From the NCBI GenBank assembly GCA_947652115.1, contig OX393561.1:10235376-10299375 (forward strand): DNA of 64,000 nucleotides, given 5' to 3'. Positions 32,135 to 43,700 of this stretch are shown in pieces. The position numbers were made by a program, and so were the translations under genes. How positions within the stretch are numbered: position 1 is the first letter of the stretch; every line of letters starts with the position of its first letter. Below the pieces are notes generated by a model that saw only the letters and a list, made by a program, of their open reading frames with translations, ran no database searches and had not been told where the DNA came from. The DNA comes from Blastomussa wellsi (lineage: Eukaryota; Cnidaria; Anthozoa; Scleractinia; Plerogyridae).

Positions 32135-32995
32135 AACAAAAACCAACGTAACTGCTTTGGCCAATCACAAAGAACGCGGACATTCCAGTGAACCAATCAA
32201 AACTCGAAGCAATTACACGTGACCGAAACCAAGCGTGGGAAAACATGCGCGCAAGAATCACGATTGGCTTTAATATTGCTTCTGATAATAGATTGGTTGA
32301 AAAGTGGCAGAAAACCCGTATTTCAACAAAAAGATGTGGATAACTAGGGTCCTTGAACCTCTCAGACCCAAGCACTCCCGGTCGAAGATGTCGGAGAACA
32401 GCTCTGGCACTTGATCAGGAAATACAGTTGACCGCATACAAGGACATTACCGTGCCCTATGTGTGGCCCAGTCCTCCATCAGCGTAGTCATGTGGCTTAT
32501 GGCCAACTTCGGGTTGGACTAACACTTTGGCCTCTAAGTTAGACAATATGCTCAGCTACACATACCTAAATCAAGGATATTGTAGCAAGACGGAATTATA
32601 GCAGTCGAGAAACTTCTTCCAAAGTTTTTCGGCTGGATTGCTGTTCTCTTGAATTAACTAAACCTAAGGTTTAAAATACATTCAGACGGCAAAAAGCTAA
32701 AATGGCAGCTTGCAGAGTAACTACACTGAGAAGATTCGAAACTCTTTTAAAAGGGCACTTTTATAAAGATATAGCTATAACTACCCAGACTGGTCAAGAA
32801 TCAGATTCTGACTACTGTACGGTAATTCCCGAGAACTGAAGGATAAATGGCTGCGTTACTGCAAGCACCACTGACTCTTGTGAAAGTCACCCTTACTCTC
32901 CATCACGCCAGCCTCCTCGCTGTAGCATTTGCCTCTTCTGAAGAGACGTGTACCATTTAACACCACATCAATGGCTAATTTTATTCCATGTTACT

Positions 32996-34399
32996 TTAAG
33001 TGTTAGTTGTAGCCCACCCTTCTCGACTTTCACTGGCATCACACGCGGTCGCAGTTTGAACGCTCATCAAGGTTGATTTCTCAGCCTCTGCAGTGTTTAG
33101 AGATTGAACTGATTCACTATTTTGTGCACTTGCCGATTCAAACTTCCTTTCTACAAGTTCAAGTTCTCCGTGAGTGTCGATCTCCATAGAAACGGGAATT
33201 TCTGTCATTGCTGCGTCACTCGACTCAAGGCTTACGCGGTTTACACCGATGCCACTAAGTTCAGAGTCTATAGCTTTGTTGTTTTGTTCACCTTCTGAGA
33301 CGTCGACCCTTGAGGTTTCATCCTCAGACAGGACTGGCGTGATCTGCGTGACCTCTTGAGTCACGCCATCTACCTTAACAATCAGTTGATCAGTTTCCAT
33401 CAATTCCGACGCTGTTTCAGCGCATTCAATGTGCTCTGAGAGGTTCGTCGAATCATTAACAGTAACAACATTTTCCATGTTACCTTGGTTTGTTTCCATT
33501 TGCTCGTTTTCCTCAGCTGTCACGCACGCAACTTCTGTTTCAACACTTCCGTCACGCACAGACCGTGTTTTTTCTTCGGCGTGTCCCTGTGCTGGGTCCA
33601 CCTGTACAACATCCTGTGTTACCGCTGGATTCTCGACCAGCATTTCTTGGACATTTCCCTCGGCTGTCACACACGCAACTTCTGTTTCAACACTTCCGTC
33701 ACGCACAGAGCGTGTTGTTTCTTCGGCGTGTCCCTGTGCTGGGTCTTCCTGCAGAATATCTTGTGTTACAGCTGGATTCTCGACCAGCATTTCTTGGACA
33801 TTTCCCTCAGCAGAAACGCACGCCACTTCTATCCCAACACTTCCGTCACGCACAGGATGTGTGGTCCCTTTGACGTGTCCCTGTGCTGGGTCTACCTGCA
33901 GAACATCCTGTGCCACCGCTGGATTCTCGACCAGCATTTCTTGGACATTTTCCTCAGCGGTAACGCACGCCACTTCTGTTTCAATACTTCCGTCACGCTC
34001 AGGCCGTGTGGTCCCTTCCGCCTGTCCCTGTACAACATCTTGTGTTACCGCTTGATTCTCGACCAGCATTTCCTGGACATTTTCCTCATCTGTAACGCAC
34101 GCCACTTCCGTTTCAATACTTCCGTCACGCACAGGCTGTGTGGTCTCTTCCGCCTGTCCCTCGGTTGGGTCCATCTGTACAACAGAAGGATTTTCAACCA
34201 GAATTCCCTGGATATTTTCCTCCTTTTTCACATCCACTTGCTCGGTGAGCATGGACACTGTAGGTGGAATTATTTCTTGGTTCGGATTATTAGAATCCAT
34301 CCCATGATCTTCCTTAACATTTTCTTGTCTGAGATCAGCCGCACCTGCGTCCGTCAGCGAAGAGCTGGGACTGACCAACAGAACTTTGGACATGGGAAC
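32996..34399 (-). CDS. VCPIP1: VCPIP1 exon 9 (terminal, repeat-bearing)
   Basis: VPMSKVLLVSPSSSLTDAGA leads into five tandem units of about 39-50 residues (34240-33510), each with VQ-(E/G)-(M/I)-LVEN...QGHAEETTR...RDGS(V/I)ETEVACV. An acidic tail and TAA follow. Composition is Glu/Val/Thr rich. AATAAA on this strand sits at 32985-32980, 11 bases past the stop. Confidence 0.9.
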   Translation of the reverse strand, partial: VPMSKVLLVSPSSSLTDAGAADLRQENVKEDHGMDSNNPNQEIIPPTVSMLTEQVDVKKEENIQGILVENPSVVQMDPTEGQAEETTQPVRDGSIETEVACVTDEENVQEMLVENQAVTQDVVQGQAEGTTRPERDGSIETEVACVTAEENVQEMLVENPAVAQDVLQVDPAQGHVKGTTHPVRDGSVGIEVACVSAEGNVQEMLVENPAVTQDILQEDPAQGHAEETTRSVRDGSVETEVACVTAEGNVQEMLVENPAVTQDVVQVDPAQGHAEEKTRSVRDGSVETEVACVTAEENEQMETNQGNMENVVTVNDSTNLSEHIECAETASELMETDQLIVKVDGVTQEVTQITPVLSEDETSRVDVSEGEQNNKAIDSELSGIGVNRVSLESSDAAMTEIPVSMEIDTHGELELVERKFESASAQNSESVQSLNTAEAEKSTLMSVQTATACDASESREGWATTNT

Positions 34400-35725
34400 C
34401 TAAGAAGAAACAGGACATTAAATCATTTCTTGTGTAAGGCAAATTGCTACATAACTACACGTCATATGATTGGCCACTGACATCAACAAGTACTCACCTC
34501 TTTTCCTTAAAATTAAGGAATAATATCACTTGAGTTTTCAGAAGTTGCAGAAACTGCGCTTGTAACTACGCGATCACACAGGCGATTTCTGCAACTTTGA
34601 AAACACAAGTGATATCAATCCTTAAAGGGAACCTCCACTCTTCCGACAAGTTGACGTTAACTCATTTGCAATAATGCCCATATTGCAAATTTTACTGGCG
34701 TAAAGAGAAATACGATTTAAAACCGACAACAAATGTAAACATTATCGCTTTTAAATTTCCCGAGCGCCGCCATTTTGGATTTGACAACGTGCATTGGTTG
34801 CCGCTATTGCTACGAAGCAAAGGATCTTATGTATGAAACAATTGGACAACCATTACAAAATAGTTGCGTGCGGGAAATTTAAAAGCCATAATCGTGTCAA
34901 TTTTTGGCTGCCAGTAAATAACATTTCTCCCCAATCTCATAACATTAAATTAAATTTAGGCACCACTTCAAACAATCCAACGTCAACTCATCGGAAGAGT
35001 AGAGTTTTCCTTTAACAGCCTCATGCAATGGATTCATGTACACTGAACAGACAGGTACAATACCAAATTAACAAAAGTGCATTTCTTTCCTTTTTAAGCC
35101 AAGAAGACAATACACCATATTTAGCTACAAGTAAACATGTTTTTTTTTTACCTCAACAGTGTGTTTCGGAGAGGACTGTGCACCAGCCAGCGTTCGCCCC
35201 TCGCCTGAAAATGCCTTGCGAGCTTGTGACGTGTCCCTAGGTCCAATGGCGCCGCTGAAGCTAGCCTCGCTCGACAGGCTACTGGTCCTTTCTGCTACAG
35301 GAAATTGAGCTGGACGAGTGTGAGCCAGCAGTAAGGTTTCCTTGTCCAGTGGTTGTACTTGGATGTGCCTCTGGCCGAGGCAGAGGTCTAAGCGATCTTT
35401 TTCAGCATTGTAGGCAAACACCTGTAAACAAAAAAGACGAACAATAATGTCAGGCATCAAACTGGACCCACAATACATGCAACAAGGACGCATTTCAAAA
35501 AAGAAATAGTGTTTCGTTTCCGGAAGGACTTCTTGGGTTAGCGACGCGTGGGCAACATTGTGTTTAGCCTGCGTAGCTGACGGGTTTTCGAGCACGAACG
35601 ATTCGTTTCGACGGCGGAGCCGTGAGAAATCGAATCACCATTTTTCTCCGTCTCGGTACATGCTCTACCGCTCAAACAAACCATTCCCGCCAATTACGCA
35701 GGCTGCATTATAGCCAAGAATAGAA

Positions 35726-35768
<43 letters not shown>

Positions 35769-37707
35769 GTATAACAATATAATTTGGTTTTATCAACTGG
35801 GTTGATAATGTCAATTGGCCACCGTAAAGAGATTCAAGAGCTGACGTTTCGAGCGTTAGCCCTTCGTCGGAGCGAATTCGCTCCGACGAAGGGCTAACGC
35901 TCGAAACGTCAGCTCTTGAATCTCTTTACGGTGGCCAATTGACATTATAAACCCAGTTGATAAAACCAAATTATACATTACAGCCAAGTAAATAGTGAAT
36001 CCCCAAGGGTCAAAAGTTTACGAGAAAATTTGCCACAATAGTTACATTACAACTTGGCACGCAAAGTGAAGGAATATCTTTGCATTAGATCGTTACAACC
36101 TATAGCAAAATCACTTCAGTCGCAAGAACTTTCAATTTCTGACATATCCAAATTCTCCATTGAGTTTGTGACGATCATTTTAACAATATAATCTGAACGA
36201 CATGTGTTCACCAGTTTGTTATTTTTCATTACCAATTACGACCTTTACTCTGATTGGATAGTGTAACTATGTAATAGTTCACCCCTGAAGTCAAAGTTTT
36301 ACACACAGTACCGTTTCGTTTCTGAGGAAACGAAACAAAATGCTGCAGATATACTGTATAGGCCTGCAATTCGTGCAGAAACCTACAGCCAAATGCCTTA
36401 CAAACACTATTTATCTCCCTCTCTCACCCAGTGCTCGAAATTAGAAAAAATCCAGGTTGTCCTTATGGCAAATGCTGGGCAACTAACCCTTTATTTTTCC
36501 TAAACACTGGTTTTCTGGGCAACTGCTAATTCTAATAAACCCATGGGACAAACAGTTTTTGTGATTTATGCAAGATGTGAATATTGTATGTACAAAATTA
36601 CAAATTCAAGTGAGATACTGTACTGCGTTTATTGCATTTACTGTTAATTAATTATAATCTTATGCACAGACAATCTACATTGTAGATTATTTATTAAACT
36701 CAGCATTTTAAAAGATGACAAAATGGTTGTCATTCAATAACATAATCCATTCCAACCACAACCATTGTTAATGTGCTGAGCCGTGAACCAGTCCCTCTAA
36801 ACTACCTTGTTTATGTGTAGTGAATGTGAGGTACAATTATGTATTTTACTTTACGGAGAAGTAACAAGCCGACCACTGACCTTGTTTGGAAAGACAGGAA
36901 GCGTGCAATGCTGGTTTGGTTGTAGTGGGCCCAGATCATTGAGCACCTTGTTGTAGTAGAACCCTCCTCTTTCAAACATTTCATGACAATTCTGTGCTGC
37001 CTCCCACATATCATTACCAGTCAAGGCGCCGAGAGCATTGAACAGAGCTGACGCCATAGCAGCAGTGTTCTCAGCTGCGGAAATGCAAAAATGTGTCATT
37101 AAATTGGAATAACACTCCTAATTGATTCTTCCATGCCAGAACCGAGAATTACAGCGTGACGCGCCTTAGTGTGGCCATCCAACAAACTTTTTTGACAAGT
37201 TAGCCAATCAGAGAGCATGAATTTGTTTCAGTTGTCCTGCCTCCTTGCTAAAAGCACGACAGGTCTCGTGCCTCAGCTTTGAACGTTGCTAGGAGGAAGG
37301 ACAGCTCAAACAAATTTGCGCTATCTGATTGGCTAATTATAACTTGTCAAAAAAGTTTGTTGGGTGGCCACACTAAGGCACACCGTGCTGTAAGTGGTAA
37401 ATCATGCTTCTTAATGGTTGCCACTTAGCAGAAACAAAAAAGTTCCCTGACTTTTCACTGACCTTTGAACAATTTTCCCTGACCTTAGATTAGATAAATA
37501 AAGTTAAAGAAACAACAGAAACCACAGGCCAAAACTACTGCTTCTCATGCACTCGAACAATATCAAAGTCAATCGTGTTACATCATGTTTTACTGAAAAG
37601 AAATAAAATTCCCTGACTTTTCACTGACTTTACCAAACATCCAACATTTCCCACAACCTTTTGCAATATTCTATGATTTTTCCCTGACCTTGAAAAATTC
37701 TTTTTTT

Positions 37708-37738
<31 letters not shown>

Positions 37739-40700
37739 TAATCATGTGCATGTACAGTAGGCAAAAACTCTTGAAATTAGGGTTTGAAGTGAAATGGATA
37801 CAAAAGTTACTTTCATCAGCGCAGGTATAGTCAGACAACACAAAAACATTACTGCAATAACAACATAATAATTAAATATTGCATGACAACCTTGTGTTTG
37901 TTGATTACTTTGTGCCATTGCCTCTGACAGAGCACTACTCTCACCCCCCTGGTCTTTTACTTCTGACATCACTTCATCAGGGGGGTGCTGTTCTGGGACA
38001 ACAGGCTTTAAGTGTTCCACCATAACTCTGTCACCATGTTGCAAGGGAACTGGGTCGTCCTTGTGCCCCTCATCAGGGGGGTGTAGTTCACGAGGTGGAA
38101 ATCCATACCTAGCGATTATAAATTGTTAAGCCTGGTTCACATTAGCGACATACAGTAAGGCTGACATAACGACAAGGTCACACACTTATGTTTTACATGT
38201 ATGTCACCAGTGTGAACAACACAACATAACAACACAAGTAGGAACATTAGGGTTAGATTTATCTCTTCCTTATGTCGTTATGTCCATGTCATATAGAGGA
38301 TATTACATGGCCGCGCAGAGATACAAAATTTCTCTTCGAGTGTTGGAACATATTTCACAAGTGAGCGCAGCGAACGAGTGAAATATGTTTCAACACGAGA
38401 AGAGAAATTTCATATCTCCAAGTGGCCATGTAATATTCTATTTGTTAGTTGAACACCAATGAACTTCCAATCCTTTTCACTTTTGCTGCAAAAGGCGCAA
38501 TTTATTACATAACCATAGCAATGGTGATATCTTCACATGTGAAGATAACATGTTATCTTCACATGTGAAGATATCAATTTTCATGTTTTTGCGTGAAAGC
38601 TCACCTGGTATTTCATTGCTGTTTATATATGTTGTGGTTTAAATTTATCCCTGGTTTAAAATTTTTTAAACCAGTTTGATATTGATTTCCCTTTGTTTCA
38701 GATTATGCTAATCAACATGAGACAAAGGGAAATAAAAACCAAACTGGTTTAAAAAAATTTAAACCACAACATATACATATACTGTTTATATACTAATACT
38801 GTATGTTATTATGTTGCTAGTGTGAACCAGGCTTTACATGTAGCTAGACTTTATCAGTGTTTGAACAGAAAAATCTTAAGCTTGGTTTTCAGTAGCAATG
38901 GAGTCCGGGTCGGAGCCAGAAGAGGAGTTGCAAGCATCATTATCAGAATCGTAAGTCGTAAGCAGAGTTCTCTTTCTGCTAATGACTCAGTCGCTTACGA
39001 TCTAGCGAAAACTACATAGATTGTCAGAATCGCAAGCAGAAAGAAAGTACTTGGATTATCTGAAACTAAAAATGTGATTGATTTATTCTTCCACTTCTGC
39101 TTGCAACTCCGACAATCTAGTTTTCACTAAATTGTAAGCGGAATAAGAAGAACATAGAAACCTTCCAACACTGTCGCTAGTGAAAACCAGGCTTTACTAA
39201 AAGCAACAACTGAACTGGGAATCATGACCGTACTTACTTAATCCTTAACTCTGCTGCCGGAATGCCAAGCTCTTTTTCAATCAGGTTTTGAAGCTGTTTG
39301 AATGTAGTATCCATGCCAAGTGTCAACATGGACTGCTTCCCATCTGATGTTGACAGGCGCACTTTCTTGTCTGTTCGTTTCACAGCAGGTTGCGTAGGCA
39401 AGACTTGGGCTTCAACACCCTTACTGGGACTTGTTTGAGAACTGGCTTGTTGGAATTTAGCACCAGTCTGTGATATTAACAACAACACAGTCTGCATAAG
39501 CTGTGCCTTTTCTAGTTCTCAACTCAAAACATAATAATTTATATTGACATACATGTATTTTCTCATAAAATAAAAAAAAAATGAAAATTATAAATAAATG
39601 AAAAATTTATATAAATTTCGCCTGGCTTATCTTTAGAGTGAGGCTTAATCCACTCTTTCAAAGAACCCTTGAAGAGGGGTCACAAGAACAAACAACAAAT
39701 TCAACAGCAACATGATAATTATAAGGCCCAGGGTTCGAATCTGGGCCAGAATAGTAGCAGGCAAGTGTTCGCACCACTGAGATCAAAGAGATGACAAAAC
39801 TCTTGGTAAATCATTCTGATTGGTAGGCTAAAAATCAAGCACAAGGAAAAATATGGAGACAAATTTCACATACACAAATTCAAAACACATACAAAAAAAT
39901 GATGACCAGCGAAGTGCAGCAAAACCCATTCTCAATTCAAACAGAACAGAACGCCATGAACATGATTAACAAGTCTCATATTTCGTTGTGGCTGCAGGAA
40001 AAGAGCATTTTCACTTACATTACAAACTGCCATATTGGATTACTGAAACAAAAGGTGATGTTTGCATAAAAATAGAGTTCAAGTCCCAAAGAATTCATTT
40101 ATATTATTTTAGTAGAATACAAAACGTGAGGCTCAGTGGCCTAATGGTTAGTGCGCTGGACTTTGGATTGGACTGTCCAGGTTTGAGCCCTGGCCGGGGC
40201 ACTGCGTCGTGTTCTTGGGCAAGACACTTTACTCTCACAGTGCCTCTCTTCACCCAGGTGTATAAATGGGTACCGGCGAATTTACTGCTGGGGGGTAACC
40301 CTGCGATGGACTAGCATCTCATCCAGGGGGAGTAGAAATACTCATCTGTCGCTTCATTCTACAGAAACCGGGACAAGCTCTGGCCTGATGGGCTACTAGG
40401 TATGCTAGGTATGCTAATGGAAGCCATTTTCTGTGTTTTGGAACATCAATATGGTTGCCATGACATCATGTGAAAATGCTCTATTACAATATCCAGCAAA
40501 TGATTACTGTTAAAAATTACAACTTACAGTAGGTTTTATTTAACAAATAAAGAAGCCTAAGCCATGTATTGTACTGTCATAAAACACGACGGGCATTTGA
40601 GAACATGAGCTGCAGGCGAGTGTTTTCTACATTTCTCGAGTGTTCTCAAATGCCCGGAGTGTTTTATGATAATACATGGCTAATGAATACATGTATAATA

Positions 40701-43700
40701 CATGGCTTAGGCTTCTTTATTTGCTTTAAATGATATAGATTTTATACGCTGCAAGTAAAAACAACAAAATGCCCACGATCGATAAACTCAGTGAAGCAAT
40801 TTAATTTTGCTTTTTCTACTTTCCTCTCGAACTTAGAAGCTTCCTCGACAACTTCTGCAGCTTTACTCAGAATTTTTTCGGAAATTTCTTCATAGAAAAT
40901 GTTCTCTGTCATCCCTTGCGAATTTTCACTCGAGCAAAGCTGGCAAAAAACAAAACACGCTTTTTCTATGTTTTATACTCTGATAAAACATGGGTTTTTG
41001 ACCAATCAGAGCGTGTGCGGAATCCTATCTATATCATAACAAGGAATAACTACATTTTATTGCCTCGTTCATGTACAGTATATGTTGTCATGGAAAATGG
41101 ACGTCCAGGATGTATGGGGTCTTCCACTGCAATCAACCGGTTTGTAGACAGTATAACGCTCCCATGGCTGGAAATTCACACCACCCAGCCCTGGGCTTCC
41201 ATACCCAAGCACCATCGCACTAAGTCAGTTGAAAGGAAGTAAAAGAGGATGGGAAGAATCTGCTGAGACATGACTAAAAATATGGCCACAATACAAGAGC
41301 CCGACTCCATCCCATAGCATCTGAGAACATGCACAATCCTAAGCCTACCACAGCATGAGTTAGTGCAACTACATGTACGCAAGTTATGTTATACATGTAC
41401 ATGTACCTCCAATGGAAGAGATCTGTACATGTAAGCAGGGAGGTAATCAGGGATGCAAATACGTTTTTCCAGTGAAAGGCCATGTGGCCGACTAAGTCTC
41501 CATTTTGATCGGAAAAACAGTAGTGATGTGGGATGTCATATTAATATTGGAGAACTCCTTGATCACATAATTATTTTAAACGCAAAACATTGGTCAGGTG
41601 TTTGCAATGGAAGACAAAAGATTGTCGATTCTGTCTGACCACAGTTGGGTTTTCATTGGACAGTGGCAAATTTTGGTCAGCCATTAACCCATGCCTGACT
41701 GTTATTTGTAGCCTTGAGCAGGGGTGGATCTAGGGGGAGGGTGCAGGGGATGTGCACCCCCCCCCCCCCCCCCATGAGATGACCTGACGATTTCTAATAT
41801 AACTAGTGTTCTGCTCTTGTCACCCATCAATTTTACGTCATTCCTTTGTGGTACACCCCATCCTAAGAAAAATCCTGGATCCCCCCTGCTGAGTAACAAT
41901 AAAAAGAAGTCGCAGGAGGTACGTATGTACCTGTTGTTTTAATACTTTGGCCTCTTTCTCCACTGCTTTCTTGGCTCCTTCACCACTCCTTCTCTTTTGC
42001 ATGACAGCAGCATGATGCTCCGTCCTAGTCTTCAGAACTCTTTCTGCTTCACTCATGTTAAGCTCTTCTTTGTGTAAAGTTTTCTTCTTTTCTCCTGTCA
42101 GAATTATTTTACTTGGTGTGAAGGGGCTGACAGGATTTGTGTTTTCGTCATTGCTTGTTCCACTTGCATTTTGAGAAGCAAAGTTAGGGCGTGCTCCTAA
42201 AAATAATTTAATCAGTAGAATGGCCATTAAAGTGCCTATGAAATGAAAAATGAGCTATGGAAAATAATGTAAGCTTATTTGAAAGGCCTAATTATTAATA
42301 ATAGTACCTAATTTGCATAATACAAACATCTTGAATGTGTGGTTCCAGAAAATATCCATATACTCACCACGGAAGGAATTTCAGGTAAGACCCCCCCCCC
42401 CCCCCCACAACCTCTCCAGAATTTCCATTTTTGGAAAAATAAACCCCCCACCCCTTCGGATTTTCCAAAAGTATTTTGCATACCCCCTGCACCCTCTGGA
42501 AAATAACCTTTTGAACAGAAATTGTGCAAATGTTCTCAATGTTAAGCCACTTTCTCTTGTAAACATGATAAACGATCGATCGGAACAGGTTTGGTAAAAG
42601 ACAATACAGAGATTTCCTCAACTAAATCAGACAAAATATTTGGTAACCACTTCTTTAATTACCTTGATGTATAATCATCCATCCCTTTTCATTCCGTTTG
42701 GTAGAAAACTGCTTGCAAGCTTTTGTCCATGAACACGGACTTCAAAATAATGTTGATCGATAACAGTTACCGCAAACATGATCACAAAATCACAAACACG
42801 ATCACTAAGAAAGCTGAATTTAAGAGGAAAATTACAGCGAATAGCTAGAAATATTAAGAATGAGATATTCATGGGTTCCTGAAGTCATAACATCACTTTC
42901 ATCACTATCAAAGATGAAACTTTTCGCTTACAAGAATGACTTTTGGAGAAACAAACAAGGCTAGTCACCAGTGCATTGCGGTCAAAAACATTCGTTACGG
43001 CATCTATGAACAAAATGGAGGATTTATGTGAACTTTTTTCGCTTTCAATTCGCTTTCAGGAGAAAGGAAACCTGTTTGAAATGTATTACGATTGTGTATC
43101 AAAAACCTGGGTCACTTTTTTGACCATTTGAAATCTCAACAGAGTAGGTAAGAAGCGATTTTGAGTTGAGGTTGCACTGTATCGATCTTGAGCCTCTGGA
43201 ACTGTAATTTCACCGACAACGCCCCATCCCCTCAGGAATTTCCTGGGCCTTTGACCCCCCCACCCCTCTGTAATTTCCAATTCCCTCCGTGGTGGGGGTA
43301 TGGATATTTTCTGGAACCACATAATATCTCTGTAACGAGAGGAGATATCACAAAAAGTGAAACACCATTTTTCTTCATTTTTTAAGGCCTTCCAAACAAG
43401 CTTACTTTTCAATAGCGTATTTTTTCATTTCATAGGCACTTTAATTAATGAACATTTTCTTTCCTATCTGTTCTGACATTTTGGAAGCATGTCAAATCAT
43501 CATTTACGTGTACTGGTACATGTGCATCCCCAGGTAATAGCTAATGATTTTAGTCTTATCTCCTGTTTTGTGAGCAAATGTTGGTCTGTATCACCCTTTC
43601 TAAGGAATCAAGAAGATATGGTTTCCTCCGAGCATTCAAGCACTTAAGGCAAAAATAAAGTTACCATAAAAATGACAAGGAAAAAATTTTGAATACAGGG

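Larger units (their letters stand above)
38128..38834. mobile_element. MITE carrying three nested palindromes
   Basis: Outer ends AAGCCTGGTTCACATTAGCG and the inverse TTGCTAGTGTGAACCAGGCTT. Inside lie the palindromes 38294-38441, 38526-38575 and 38626-38777. It sits 20 bp from the acceptor of VCPIP1 exon 6. Confidence 0.78.

Noticed and set aside
33485..34480. 331-codon plus-strand ORF with repeats such as WILDQHFLDI
   Set aside because: It is the antisense shadow of the VCPIP1 exon 9 tandem repeat; the minus strand has homology, splice sites and phase.
39715..39765. Functional tRNA gene from GGGTTCGAATC
   Set aside because: Only a T arm is present; no D arm or acceptor stem at the right distance.
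41756..41773. Poly-C tract (also 1-14 and 42390-42406) as evidence of an assembly gap or vector
   Set aside because: The flanks are continuous introns or repeats and the tracts sit next to C-rich repeat remnants; simple sequence is a sufficient explanation.
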